Source: an uncultured Eubacteriales bacterium (GTDB taxonomy: Bacteria > Bacillota > Clostridia > Christensenellales > UBA1242). Taken from it: DNA of 64,000 bases. Positions 42,611 through 50,956 of the stretch are shown piece by piece. Numbering within the stretch: position 1 is the first letter of the stretch; each line of letters opens with the position of its first letter. The stretch is from NCBI GenBank assembly GCA_900551855.1, contig URXM01000003.1, positions 62,001 through 126,000 on the forward strand. Reading direction: 5' to 3'. Made by a program: the position numbers and the translations under genes. The notes beneath the pieces were generated by a model. The model saw only the letters and a list, made by a program, of their open reading frames with translations, did no database searches and was not told the DNA's origin.

Positions 42611-43798
42611 ATGTCAAATTCAAATTTTACTTTAACAGTAACAAAATTTAATTCAATAATAAGGGATATTTTTAACGCCGAAGAGTTGCTCCACAATGTA
42701 AAAATTGCTGGGGAAGTCTTTGGCGTTTCTCTGTCTAAAATGGCAACATATTTTTCGATTAAAGACGAAGCAAGTTCTTTGCCTTGCGTGTGCTTCTATG
42801 GTGATCTCGCAAAAGATATCAAAGAAGGAGATATGGTTGTTGTCACAGGCAGTCCAAATTATTATGCCAAAAGTGGAAGATTTAATTTTGTTGTGTCAAA
42901 AATAGAACCATTTGGACAAGGGCTTTTATATCAAAAATTTTTGCTACTGAAAGAACAACTTGAAAAAGAAGGATTGTTTGACCAAGCACATAAAAAACCA
43001 ATACCAGCAAACATCAAAAGAATCGGAGTTGTCACTTCAAAAGATGGGGCAGTTATTCAAGATATAAAAAATGTCACTTGGAGAAGAAACCCGGCAATTG
43101 ACATTGTGCTTTATGACACAAAGGTTCAAGGGAATGGCGCGGAAAAAGAAATTGCTGATGGAATAAACTTCTTTTCTGATTATGACAAAGTTGATGTTGT
43201 GATTGTCGCTCGTGGTGGTGGAAGTTTGGAAGACTTGTCTGCCTATAACACAGAACTTGTCGCTCGTGCTACTTACAACTGCAATAAACCTATTGTTTCT
43301 GCAGTGGGGCACGAAACTGACTTTACAATTATTGACTTTGTTTCTGACCTTAGAGCACCGACACCAAGTGCTGCCGCTGAATTGCTTGCGAAAGATTCTA
43401 AAACCCAAAAAATGGCGCTTAAAAAGGACATTTCGCGTCTTTCAAGAAACATTGAAAGTTTGATTGCAGAAAAAACTTTGCAATTTCAAATGGCGAAAAA
43501 TTCTATTGTGTCAATGGTGGAAGACATAGTTGCAGATAACAAGCAAAAACTTGAAAAATTGACAAATCAACTGTCAAACAAATTGAATGAATTTGTCGTT
43601 AAAAGAGATTATGAGTTGAAATTGAAACTTGCAACATTAAAGAAACTTAATCCGCTTGACATTTTGTCATTGGGTTATGCTAAAATAGAGCAATCAGGAA
43701 AAGTGATCGGATTTGCAAAAAATGTTGATTACAACAAAAATATTGAAATAAACTTTGCTGATGGTTGCGTAAATGCAATACCTCAAAAAAAGGAGTAA
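42611..43798 (+). CDS. xseA: Exodeoxyribonuclease VII large subunit
   Basis: 395 residues. N-terminal OB fold (LLHNVKIAGEVFGVSLSKMA), then catalytic domain with IGVVTSKDGAVIQDI, VVIVARGGGSLEDLSAYN (RGGGS signature) and SAVGHETDFTIIDFVSDLRA, then a long coiled coil that binds XseB. The usual start of the catalytic segment ITSxxGAAxxD is VTSKDGAVIQD. Followed directly by xseB. Confidence 0.96.
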   Translation: MSNSNFTLTVTKFNSIIRDIFNAEELLHNVKIAGEVFGVSLSKMATYFSIKDEASSLPCVCFYGDLAKDIKEGDMVVVTGSPNYYAKSGRFNFVVSKIEPFGQGLLYQKFLLLKEQLEKEGLFDQAHKKPIPANIKRIGVVTSKDGAVIQDIKNVTWRRNPAIDIVLYDTKVQGNGAEKEIADGINFFSDYDKVDVVIVARGGGSLEDLSAYNTELVARATYNCNKPIVSAVGHETDFTIIDFVSDLRAPTPSAAAELLAKDSKTQKMALKKDISRLSRNIESLIAEKTLQFQMAKNSIVSMVEDIVADNKQKLEKLTNQLSNKLNEFVVKRDYELKLKLATLKKLNPLDILSLGYAKIEQSGKVIGFAKNVDYNKNIEINFADGCVNAIPQKKE

Positions 43799-43800
43799 AT

Positions 43801-44004
43801 ATGAGCTACGAAGAAGCAATAAAAGAAATGGAAGAAATCATTGAAAAACTTGAAAATGAACGGTTGCCGTTGAAGAAAGCACAAGAACTTTTTGAGCGTG
43901 CAAGCGAACTTGCAAAATTCTCTCAAGAAGAACTTTCAAAAACAACAGGAAAATTGTATCAAATAAAGAAAGAACTCGACCAAATAACAGAGGAGGAAGT
44001 ATGA
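43801..44004 (+). CDS. xseB: Exodeoxyribonuclease VII small subunit
   Basis: 67-residue helical hairpin: MSYEEAIKEMEEIIEKLENE then LPLKKAQELFERASELAKFS. ATG 43801 chosen because AAAAGGAG precedes it; the open frame further upstream lies inside xseA. Overlaps proS by 4 bases. Confidence 0.93.
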   Translation: MSYEEAIKEMEEIIEKLENERLPLKKAQELFERASELAKFSQEELSKTTGKLYQIKKELDQITEEEV

Positions 44005-45731
44005 AGTTAAGCAAATTAGTCGGAGCAAGACTTAAAGAGGCTCCAAACAATGCCACATTGAAAAGCCATATTTTACTTTTGCGTGCAGGCTACATAAAAC
44101 AAGTAAGCACTGGTATTTTTTCTTTGCTTCCACCAGCACAAAGAGTAAGTTTGAAAATTCAAAGCATTATAAGAGATGAAATGAACAAACTTGGTGGACA
44201 GGAAGTTTTGTTCCCTGTTGTTATGCCAAGAGAACTTTGGGAAATGTCTGGAAGATACTCTACCATTCAAGATGAATTGTTGCGTTTTAAAGACAGAAAT
44301 GGACACGATATGGTTTTGGGTATGACTCACGAAGAAGCAGCTGTGCATATGGCATTAAACACAGTAAAAAGCTATGACCAGTTGCCATTTATGATTTATC
44401 AAATTCAAACAAAATACAGAGATGAAGCTCGTCCTCGTGGTGGACTTATCAGAGTAAGAGAATTTACAATGAAAGACGCTTATTCTTTCCATACAACACA
44501 AGAAGACTTGGAAAGCTTCTATAAAAAGGTCTATGATGCTTATATAAGAATTTATAAGAGAATAGGTTTCAAGAAATTTATTTCTGTAAAGAGCGACACA
44601 GGTATGATGGGTGGAAAGGTTGCAGACGAATTTATGGCTGTGACAGAAGCAGGTGAAGACAGACTTGTTTTGTGTTCTTCTTGCAATTACAGCAGTAATA
44701 TGGAAGTTGCTGACTCTATAAAGGAAGAAAACGATCATAATGTTGCTGGAGAAATGGAAGAAGTTTTCACTGGAAATGCTCACACAATTGAAGAACTTTG
44801 CTCATTCTTGGAAATTGATCCAAAACACACTGCAAAAGCAGTTTGCTATCAAACATTAGATGAAAGACTTGTTGTAGCATTTCTTCGTGGCGATTGTGAT
44901 GTCAATGAAACAAAGCTCAAGAAACTTGTTCAAAGTGAATTGTATCCTGTTGAAGTAGAAAAATTTGGTTTGGAAGCGGGCAATATTGGTTGCGTAAACT
45001 TGAAAGTGCCAGAAAATGCTTATGTATTTTTTGATGAAACATTGAATGGTTTGGAAAATTTTGTAACTGGTGCAAACAAAAAAGAATTCCATATCAAAAA
45101 TGTAAGTATCTCGAGAGATGTTAAACCAGAAAAATTTGTAAACATTTCTCTTGTTAGAGAAGGTGATATGTGCCCAGTATGCCACAAACCACTTCATCTC
45201 AATAGGGGTATTGAAATAGGAAACATTTTCCAACTTGGAACAAAATATACAAAGCCAATGGGTATGAAAATAAATATGCCTGACGGAACAGCAAAAGAAC
45301 CTATTATGGGGTGCTATGGAATTGGCGTTGGAAGATGTCTTGCAAGCATTATTGAAGAAAAAGCAGACGATAAGGGACTTATTTGGCCAATGACAATTGC
45401 TCCTTGGCAAGTTCATTTCTGTCCTTTGAGACTTGACAATGAAAATGTAAGTGCTGTTGCTGAAGAACTCTATAAGAAGATGGAAAGTGCTGGCATTGAA
45501 GTTTTGTTTGATGATAGAAATGTTTCTGCTGGAATGAAACTTACAGACAGTGAACTTATGGGTATGCCTATAAGAGTGGTTATCAGTCCAAAGACTTTGG
45601 CAAATGGGACTGCAGAAGTCACAGTAAGGGGAGAGGACGGCGAACCTTTGTTTATTCCTATTGCAGACTTGATACCAGAATTGAAAGTTATGATTCAAGA
45701 CGAACTTGACGAAATAGAAAAGTCTTTATAA
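44001..45731 (+). CDS. proS: Prolyl-tRNA synthetase, bacterial type
   Basis: Charges tRNA-Pro. 576 residues with class II motifs: GMTHEEAAVHM, RDEARPRGGLIRVREFTMKDAYSF, CYGIGVGRCLASI. An insertion of about 160 residues between motifs 2 and 3 (about 225-385, with VVAFLRGDCDVNETKLKKLV) is the YbaK-like editing domain that removes Ala. Anticodon domain at the end. Overlaps xseB by 4 bases. Confidence 0.97.
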   Translation: MKLSKLVGARLKEAPNNATLKSHILLLRAGYIKQVSTGIFSLLPPAQRVSLKIQSIIRDEMNKLGGQEVLFPVVMPRELWEMSGRYSTIQDELLRFKDRNGHDMVLGMTHEEAAVHMALNTVKSYDQLPFMIYQIQTKYRDEARPRGGLIRVREFTMKDAYSFHTTQEDLESFYKKVYDAYIRIYKRIGFKKFISVKSDTGMMGGKVADEFMAVTEAGEDRLVLCSSCNYSSNMEVADSIKEENDHNVAGEMEEVFTGNAHTIEELCSFLEIDPKHTAKAVCYQTLDERLVVAFLRGDCDVNETKLKKLVQSELYPVEVEKFGLEAGNIGCVNLKVPENAYVFFDETLNGLENFVTGANKKEFHIKNVSISRDVKPEKFVNISLVREGDMCPVCHKPLHLNRGIEIGNIFQLGTKYTKPMGMKINMPDGTAKEPIMGCYGIGVGRCLASIIEEKADDKGLIWPMTIAPWQVHFCPLRLDNENVSAVAEELYKKMESAGIEVLFDDRNVSAGMKLTDSELMGMPIRVVISPKTLANGTAEVTVRGEDGEPLFIPIADLIPELKVMIQDELDEIEKSL

Positions 45732-45742
45732 GGAGTTGAGGT

Positions 45743-46270
45743 ATGGTTGAAATCAGAACAAAATTAGATGATAACACAATGAAAGTTGCGATCAACATAC
45801 AAATAAAAAAGATTTGGTGGCTGTATCTGCTGTTTTCTCTTCTCTTTGTTCTGTTTGGAGTTTTAACTCTTGTTGAAGACAAAAATATGTTATTGTCAGG
45901 AATACTTTTTATTGTTATTGGAGTTTTGTTTACCCCATGTTGTATTTTATTGACAAAATACAGTCAAAACAGCATAAGAAAATCAAATCCAATCCTTAGG
46001 GAAGATACCTTTGAAACATACAAGTTTGATGAAAATAAGTTTGTTATAGAGCAGACGAAATCAAATAATTTTTCGAACAAAACTGAAGGTGATTATTCTT
46101 ACATTTATTCTGTTAAAGAAACAAACAAATATTGGCTTTTTTATATCACATCTTCGCAAATGCACTTGCTTCCAAAAGACAAGATTGTCGAAGGAAATGT
46201 TGAAGAATTGAACAATATTTTTAAACAAAAACTTGGGACCAAATTTTTGCCATATAATAAAAATAAATAA
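45743..46270 (+). CDS. YcxB-like small membrane protein
   Basis: 175 residues. Two membrane helices (about 26-44 and 52-72) follow a short N-terminal strand part; the C-terminal half (TYKFDENKFVIEQTKS, YSYIYSVKETNKYWLFYITS, HLLPKDKIVEG) matches the beta-rich YcxB-like pattern ending in a 'lPK' turn. Role unknown. RBS AAGGAGTTGAGG; follows proS closely and could be its cotranscript. Confidence 0.65.
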   Translation: MVEIRTKLDDNTMKVAINIQIKKIWWLYLLFSLLFVLFGVLTLVEDKNMLLSGILFIVIGVLFTPCCILLTKYSQNSIRKSNPILREDTFETYKFDENKFVIEQTKSNNFSNKTEGDYSYIYSVKETNKYWLFYITSSQMHLLPKDKIVEGNVEELNNIFKQKLGTKFLPYNKNK

Positions 46271-46289
46271 TTTTTAAAGAGGTGATAAT

Positions 46290-47312
46290 ATGGAAAAATA
46301 TATAGTTACAGGAGCAACAGGACATATAGGAAATGTCCTTACAAGAAAACTTTGTGAGCAGAACAAAGATGTAACAGTTTTTGTTTTACCAAATGAAGAT
46401 TTGTCTCCAATTAAAGACTTGAATGTTAAAGTTGTTTATGGTGATATAACAGACAGAGAAGCAGTGTTTAAACTTATTGAAAAAGACTCTATTGTCATGC
46501 ATTTGGCAGGCATTATTGATATAGGAACCATGCCAGAAGAAATTATAAGGAAAGTCAATGTTGGTGGGACAAAAAATGTTGTTGATGCTTGCGTAGAGAA
46601 CAAAGCGAAAAAATTGATTTACCTTAGCACTGTTCATATAATTGATCCAAAAGAGGAAGGTGACCTTTTGGTTGAACCTAAAGTTTTTGACAAAAACAAG
46701 GTTGTTGGCAATTATGCTAAAACAAAACTTGAAGCAACAAAATATATTTTTGATGCTTGCAAAGAGAAAGATCTAAATGCATCTGTTTTGTATCCCTCTG
46801 GTGTGATTGGACCCTATGATTTCAAAATTTCAGAACTTGGGCAGGTTATTCTTGATTATATGAATCACAAATTGATAGCCTATGTCAAAGGGGGTTATAA
46901 TTTTGTTGATGTCAGAGATGTTGTTGATGCCACAATCAATGCCGTTGAAAAGGGACGCAAGGGAGAAGGTTATATTGTCAGTGGTCGTGCTGTAGATTTG
47001 AAAGAACTTCTCAGTATTATCAATAAAAAATTGGGCAGAAAGAGATTGCCACCAAAGATTGCATTATGGTTTGTAAGAATGTTTGCAGGACTAAGCAATT
47101 TGTATTATAAAATGAGAAAAAAGAAACCAGTCTTTTCTAAATATTCTCTTTACACTTTAAATGTAAACCACAATTTCAGCAACAAAAAGGCGAAAAAAGA
47201 GCTTGATTTTAAGCCTAGAGATATTGTAGAAAGTGTAAATGATGCTGTTGATTGGTTTATAAAAAATAAATCAGAATTTGTCAACTTTAAAAAACTCAAT
47301 TTGGATAAATAA
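46290..47312 (+). CDS. NAD-dependent epimerase/dehydratase-like (extended SDR)
   Basis: 340 residues. Cofactor loop VTGATGHIGNVL, YGDITDREAV, HLAGIIDIG, catalytic-type YAKTK (with STVHI before it) and LYPSGVIGP give an extended SDR. The C-terminal part has a basic aromatic region (WFVRMFAGLSNLYYKMRKKK) often membrane-associated. Possible roles include sugar nucleotide epimerisation, or steroid- or dihydroflavonol-type reduction; no pathway genes adjoin it. Confidence 0.85.
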   Translation: MEKYIVTGATGHIGNVLTRKLCEQNKDVTVFVLPNEDLSPIKDLNVKVVYGDITDREAVFKLIEKDSIVMHLAGIIDIGTMPEEIIRKVNVGGTKNVVDACVENKAKKLIYLSTVHIIDPKEEGDLLVEPKVFDKNKVVGNYAKTKLEATKYIFDACKEKDLNASVLYPSGVIGPYDFKISELGQVILDYMNHKLIAYVKGGYNFVDVRDVVDATINAVEKGRKGEGYIVSGRAVDLKELLSIINKKLGRKRLPPKIALWFVRMFAGLSNLYYKMRKKKPVFSKYSLYTLNVNHNFSNKKAKKELDFKPRDIVESVNDAVDWFIKNKSEFVNFKKLNLDK

Positions 47313-47324
47313 TATCGAAATCGG

Positions 47325-47353
47325 TTGTCCTAAAGTTTAAAGACTTTTAATAT
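47325..47353 (+). promoter_or_regulatory. Promoter of the DUF21-like gene (predicts very short leader)
   Basis: TTGTCC at 47325-47330, 17-base spacer, TAATAT at 47348-47353; predicted start near 47360, two bases before the ATG. No Shine-Dalgarno in between. Confidence 0.5.
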
Positions 47354-47361
47354 AATAAAAT

Positions 47362-47928
47362 ATGAAGAAAAAGAATCTCAGGTGGGCATTCAAGACTTTT
47401 ATACTCTCCATATTTTTATCTATTGTTTTCAGCGTTGTCTCTCAAAGTCTATTTCCAAAATTGACTTTGTTTTTGTCGCTTTTTATCATTGCATTTTTTA
47501 TTGTTGTAAGTGTTATATTTGATATGATAGCAGTTGCAGTGACTTCAATAAAACTTGAACAATTAAAACCACTTGAAAAAGAAAAAGGATATCAAACAGC
47601 AGTTAGGCTTTGCAACAACACAGAAAAGGTGTCTTCATTCTGTGGCGATGTGGTGGGCGACATCTGTGGAATATTGAGTGGGGCAGGTGGAGTAAGTCTT
47701 GTGCTTAACATTCATATTCAAGATGAAAGCATCTACTTTATCGTCACTTGTGTTGTCAGTGCGTTGATTGCAGGCATCACCATCTTTGGTAAGGCAATTA
47801 TGAAAGGTTATGCAGTGGATAGATGTGTTGATGTTGTTATGAAAACGGCAGGGATTTTGGAAACTTCTCCTTTGATTGCTTTTAAAAAGAAGGTGAAAGA
47901 TAAAGATAAAAAGAAAATTAAGAAATAA
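47362..47928 (+). CDS. Membrane protein related to CNNM/CorB (DUF21-like)
   Basis: 188 residues with about four membrane helices. IFDMIAVAVTSIKLEQLKPL and the Gly-rich VVGDICGILSGAGGVS resemble a widespread Clostridia family annotated as CorB/DUF21-related (possible Mg/Co transport). There are no CBS domains. The C terminus is very basic (KKKVKDKDKKKIKK). The role is unproven. No Shine-Dalgarno precedes the ATG, and the promoter lies so close that the mRNA would be almost leaderless. Confidence 0.65.
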   Translation: MKKKNLRWAFKTFILSIFLSIVFSVVSQSLFPKLTLFLSLFIIAFFIVVSVIFDMIAVAVTSIKLEQLKPLEKEKGYQTAVRLCNNTEKVSSFCGDVVGDICGILSGAGGVSLVLNIHIQDESIYFIVTCVVSALIAGITIFGKAIMKGYAVDRCVDVVMKTAGILETSPLIAFKKKVKDKDKKKIKK

Positions 47929-47952
47929 AATTGAAAATTTTTTGAAAAATGA

Positions 47953-47980
47953 TTGACATAAACATTCCGTTTGTGATAAT
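47953..47980 (+). promoter_or_regulatory. Promoter of infC-rpmI-rplT
   Basis: TTGACA at 47953-47958 and TGT-GATAAT (extended -10, hexamer 47975-47980) with a 16-base spacer. Confidence 0.75.
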
Positions 47981-48090
47981 ATAAGGCAGTAAGAAAGTAG
48001 AAGTTCTCCTTCTCACCCATCGAATTTCGTTTTGGTGTGGTCAAAAATTTTAAATATCTTTTGTTAGATAATAATATTTTTGATTTGTGA

Positions 48091-48125
48091 ATTTGGTAGA
48101 ACTTTTGCGTCCTACCAAATTTTTT
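48091..48125 (+). promoter_or_regulatory. Leader terminator/attenuator upstream of infC (L20-type leader)
   Basis: ATTTGGTAG (48091-48099) pairs with CTACCAAAT (48112-48120), followed by a T run, 110 bases after the promoter and 20 before the start. An intrinsic terminator inside a leader implies attenuation; in Bacillus, L20 controls infC-rpmI-rplT through such a leader. Confidence 0.75.
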
Positions 48126-48145
48126 ATAAAAAGGAGATTACGACA

Positions 48146-48658
48146 ATTTTTAAGGAATTATTTATTAACGACCAAATAACTGCTAAAGAAGTTAGGTTAA
48201 TCGGAGAAGAAGGTGAGCAACTTGGAGTTCTTCCAAAATCAGAAGCTCAAGATATTGCTGACAAACAAGGATTAGATTTGGTTCTTATGTCACCAAATGC
48301 CAATCCACCAGTATGCAAACTTATGGACTACGGGAAATATAAGTTTGATGCCGTAAAAAAAGAAAAAGAAATCCGTAAAAATCAAAAGATAAGCGAAGTT
48401 AAAGAAATTCAACTTTCTATGAGAATTGATGACTATCACATCAACTTCAAGCTTAAAAATGCTCAAAAAATTTTGCAAGATGGGGACAAAGTCAAAGTAT
48501 CTTTGCGTATGAGAGGAAGAGAACAAGCTTATTCTCAAAACGCTGTTGAGATTGTAAAGAAATTTGTCAACGACTTGTCAGAATATGGTTCTATAGACAA
48601 AGAACCTGCAATTATGGGTAAAAATGTCTTTGTTGTAATCAACCCTAAAAAGAATTAA
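48146..48658 (+). CDS. infC: Translation initiation factor IF-3 (ATT start)
   Basis: Keeps ribosomal subunits apart and checks the start codon. Only an ATT codon at 48146 fits: AAGGAG at 48131-48136 is nine bases away and the product then begins (M)FKELFINDQITAKEVRLI, the normal IF3 start. The apparent ATG at 48080 lies before the leader terminator and cannot be used. 170 residues; C-terminal domain KVKVSLRMRGREQAY and the final MGKNVFVVINPKK. AUU starts in infC permit autoregulation by IF3 in other bacteria. Confidence 0.95.
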   Translation: MFKELFINDQITAKEVRLIGEEGEQLGVLPKSEAQDIADKQGLDLVLMSPNANPPVCKLMDYGKYKFDAVKKEKEIRKNQKISEVKEIQLSMRIDDYHINFKLKNAQKILQDGDKVKVSLRMRGREQAYSQNAVEIVKKFVNDLSEYGSIDKEPAIMGKNVFVVINPKKN

Positions 48659-48677
48659 ATAAAAGGAGAGAAGGAAA

Positions 48678-48872
48678 ATGCCTAAAATGAAAACACACAG
48701 TGGTGCAAAGAAAAGATTTTCACTCACTGCAACAGGAAAAGTTAAGTATGCTAGACCAAACAAAGGTCACTTCTTAACAAACAAAAACAAAAATCGTAAA
48801 AGAAAACTCAGAAAAGGGTCTTATATTGCTGGAAAGAATGCAAGCAACATTAAGACAATGCTCTGCAAGTAA
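48678..48872 (+). CDS. rpmI: 50S ribosomal protein L35
   Basis: 64 residues, highly basic: MPKMKTHSGAKKRFSLTATG at the start and KNRKRKLRKGSYI in the middle, as in all L35. Between infC and rplT, the universal order. Confidence 0.97.
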   Translation: MPKMKTHSGAKKRFSLTATGKVKYARPNKGHFLTNKNKNRKRKLRKGSYIAGKNASNIKTMLCK

Positions 48873-48885
48873 TTAGGAGGGAATA

Positions 48886-49233
48886 ATGAGAATTAAAAGA
48901 GGAGTAAACGCAGTTAAAAAGCGTAGAAAGATTTTAAAACAAGCAAAAGGTTACTTTGGAGCAAAGAGTAAACTTTACAGAACAGCTAGAGAACAAGTTA
49001 TGAAGAGTGGACAATATGCTTATATTGGCCGTAAACAAAAGAAAAGAGATTTCCGTGCTCTTTGGATAACAAGAATCAACGCTGCTTGCAGAATCAACGA
49101 TATTTCTTACAGCAGATTCATAAACGGACTCAAAAAAGCTAACGTGACACTTAACAGAAAAGTTCTTGCTGATATGGCAGTAAGAGAACCAGAAACTTTT
49201 GCTAAACTTGTTGAAGTTGCTAAAAAGGCATAA
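48886..49233 (+). CDS. rplT: 50S ribosomal protein L20
   Basis: 115 residues: MRIKRGVNAVKKRRKILKQA, KGYFGAKSKLYRTAREQVMK, YIGRKQKKRDFRALWITRIN. L20 is an early assembly protein and the expected repressor of this operon through the leader at 48091-48125. Confidence 0.97.
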   Translation: MRIKRGVNAVKKRRKILKQAKGYFGAKSKLYRTAREQVMKSGQYAYIGRKQKKRDFRALWITRINAACRINDISYSRFINGLKKANVTLNRKVLADMAVREPETFAKLVEVAKKA

Positions 49234-49237
49234 CTTT

Positions 49238-49981
49238 ATGTTGAAGGCGACAAATAATTTCATATTGAACCTTAAAAAGCAAAAACGAGAAAACAAGTCT
49301 TTGCTTTTTTTGGATAATGTCAAAATTATCAAAGATGCTCTTAAGAATAAATCAATAAGAGTAGATTGTATTTTGACAAGTCTTGAAAAACTTCCATTTG
49401 AATGTAAAGATGTGAATGTCTATAAAGTTGGAGATAAAATAATCGAACAACTTTCAGACACAAAAACACCACAGAAAGTATTATGCATTGCATACCTCAC
49501 ACAAAATGTAGTTTCAGTGCCTACAACCAATTATCTGGTTTTGGATGGATTGCAAGATCCTGGCAATGTCGGGACTTTGATCCGTTCTGCTTTTGCAAGT
49601 GGCTTTGAAACTATATTTTTGGTTGATTCTGTCAGAAAAGAAAACAGTAAACTTATCAGAAGTTCTGTAGGTGCTGTTTTTGATTCGAAAGTTTATCAAA
49701 TGTCAAGAGCAGATTTTATTGTTTTCGCAAAAAAACATTCTTTCAAACTTATTATGACAGATATGGATGGTGAAAACATTTTCAAATTTGCAGACAAGAA
49801 GAATTTGCAAGAAAACATTGGAGTTGTTGTAGGAAATGAAGGGCAGGGCGTAAGCGATGAGATTGCTTCATTATGCTTTAAAACTGTTAAAATTCCTATG
49901 AAAAAAGGCATTGAAAGTTTAAATGCTGGTGTTTCAGGCTCAATTATTATGTATGAAATAAACAAAAATTTGTTTAGCTAG
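49238..49981 (+). CDS. SpoU/TrmH-family RNA 2'-O-methyltransferase
   Basis: 247-residue SPOUT enzyme that methylates ribose in rRNA or tRNA with SAM. Motif 1 GLQDPGNVGTLIRSAFASG, motif 2 GVVVGNEGQGVSDE, motif 3 IPMKKGIESLNAGVSGSIIM. N-terminal L30e-like RNA-binding half. The start at ATG 49238 leaves the rplT frame clear. Bacillus has a similar gene (ysgA) after rplT. Bases 49478-49511 inside the gene resemble the dispersed repeat. Confidence 0.93.
   Translation: MLKATNNFILNLKKQKRENKSLLFLDNVKIIKDALKNKSIRVDCILTSLEKLPFECKDVNVYKVGDKIIEQLSDTKTPQKVLCIAYLTQNVVSVPTTNYLVLDGLQDPGNVGTLIRSAFASGFETIFLVDSVRKENSKLIRSSVGAVFDSKVYQMSRADFIVFAKKHSFKLIMTDMDGENIFKFADKKNLQENIGVVVGNEGQGVSDEIASLCFKTVKIPMKKGIESLNAGVSGSIIMYEINKNLFS
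49478..49511. repeat. Dispersed repeat copy H, inside the rRNA methylase gene
   Basis: GTATTATGCATTGCATACC then ACACAAAATGTAG, in the order seen in copy B. Coded as VLCIAYLTQNVV with the frame intact. Confidence 0.45.
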
Positions 49982-49997
49982 TTTCATTTTGTCGAGT

Positions 49998-50026
49998 TTG
50001 ACAGAATAGAAAAATTGTATTATTAT
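49998..50026 (+). promoter_or_regulatory. Promoter of yebC
   Basis: TTGACA at 49998-50003, 17-base spacer, TATTAT at 50021-50026. Confidence 0.75.
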
Positions 50027-50071
50027 ATTTATTGAAATTTACTTAAAGATAATTTAAAAGGAGAGTTTAAA

Positions 50072-50803
50072 ATGTCAGGACATTCAAAATGGCATAACAT
50101 ACAAGCCAAGAAGGGCAAAACTGATGCTGCTAGAGGCAAGGTTTTTACAAAGATAGGTAGAGAAATTGCAGTTTGCGTTAAAGCAGGTGGTCCTGACCCT
50201 AATGTAAACAGCAAATTGAAAGATATTATTGCCAAGGCAAAACAAAACAATATGCCAAGTGATAATATTGAAAGATCAATCAAAAAAGCATCAGGAGAAC
50301 TTTCTGGTGTAAATTATGAAGCAACAACTTATGAAGGATATGGTGTTGGTGGATCTGCTGTTATTGTAGAATGCTTAACAGATAACAAAAACAGAACAGC
50401 AGGAGATGTTCGTCACGCTTTTGATAAACACGGCGGAAGTCTTGGTTCAACAAATTGCGTTTCATATCTTTTCAAGAGAAAAGGTGTGGTAGTTGTTACT
50501 GATTTCAGTGATGTTGACACTCTTATGCTTGATGCAATTGAAGAAGGTGCAGTTGATGTTATTGAAGATGAAGATGCTGTTGAAATAATCACAGAACCAA
50601 ATCAAGATGGAAAAATGAGAGAAGCTCTTGAAAAAAGAGGTTATAATGTTGTTTCTTCAGAAACCGCACTTGTTCCAGATTTGTATGTAGATTTGGATAA
50701 AGAGCAAGAAGGCAAATTCCAAAGAATGATTGATGCTCTTGAAGATTTGGATGATGTTCAAGAAGTTTACCACAATGTAAATCTCTCAGAAGATGAAGAA
50801 TAA
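50072..50803 (+). CDS. yebC: YebC/PmpR-family protein
   Basis: 243 residues. MSGHSKWHNIQAKKGKTDAARGKVFTK-type start and VNYEATTYEGYGVGGSAVIVE, DKHGGSLG and the acidic C terminus are diagnostic. Family members act as DNA-binding regulators (PmpR, regulating ruvC-adjacent and quorum genes) or as ribosome-associated factors easing polyproline stalls. Upstream of ruvCAB, as in many bacteria. Confidence 0.95.
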   Translation: MSGHSKWHNIQAKKGKTDAARGKVFTKIGREIAVCVKAGGPDPNVNSKLKDIIAKAKQNNMPSDNIERSIKKASGELSGVNYEATTYEGYGVGGSAVIVECLTDNKNRTAGDVRHAFDKHGGSLGSTNCVSYLFKRKGVVVVTDFSDVDTLMLDAIEEGAVDVIEDEDAVEIITEPNQDGKMREALEKRGYNVVSSETALVPDLYVDLDKEQEGKFQRMIDALEDLDDVQEVYHNVNLSEDEE

Positions 50804-50845
50804 TTAAACATAGTTTTTCTTCTCAAGACAGATTTTTAAATTTGT

Positions 50846-50885
50846 TATAATACTGTAAATTAAGTAGGAGTGATCCTACTTTTTT
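50846..50885 (+). other. Promoter-like element followed directly by a terminator hairpin
   Basis: TGTTATAAT (extended -10, hexamer 50846-50851) and then AAGTAGGA, loop GTGA, TCCTACTT plus T run (50862-50885). The hairpin certainly can terminate yebC. The -35 is weak (AAGACA at 15 bases). Confidence 0.55.
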
Positions 50886-50921
50886 ATTTACTTATAATCG
50901 TAGAGATTATACCTTATTCAT

Positions 50922-50950
50922 TTGACAAAAACAGTCATTTTTATTAAAAT
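50922..50950 (+). promoter_or_regulatory. Promoter of ruvCAB (predicts leaderless mRNA)
   Basis: TTGACA at 50922-50927, 17-base spacer, TAAAAT at 50945-50950. Seven bases beyond is 50957, the A of the ruvC ATG. Confidence 0.75.
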
Positions 50951-50956
50951 TAAACT

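Noticed and set aside
44856..45698. A 280-codon minus-strand frame opposite proS
   Set aside because: Antisense shadow of proS with no family resemblance or start signal.
48080..48145. ATG start for infC at 48080
   Set aside because: It lies before and across the leader terminator, lacks a Shine-Dalgarno, and adds residues no IF3 has.
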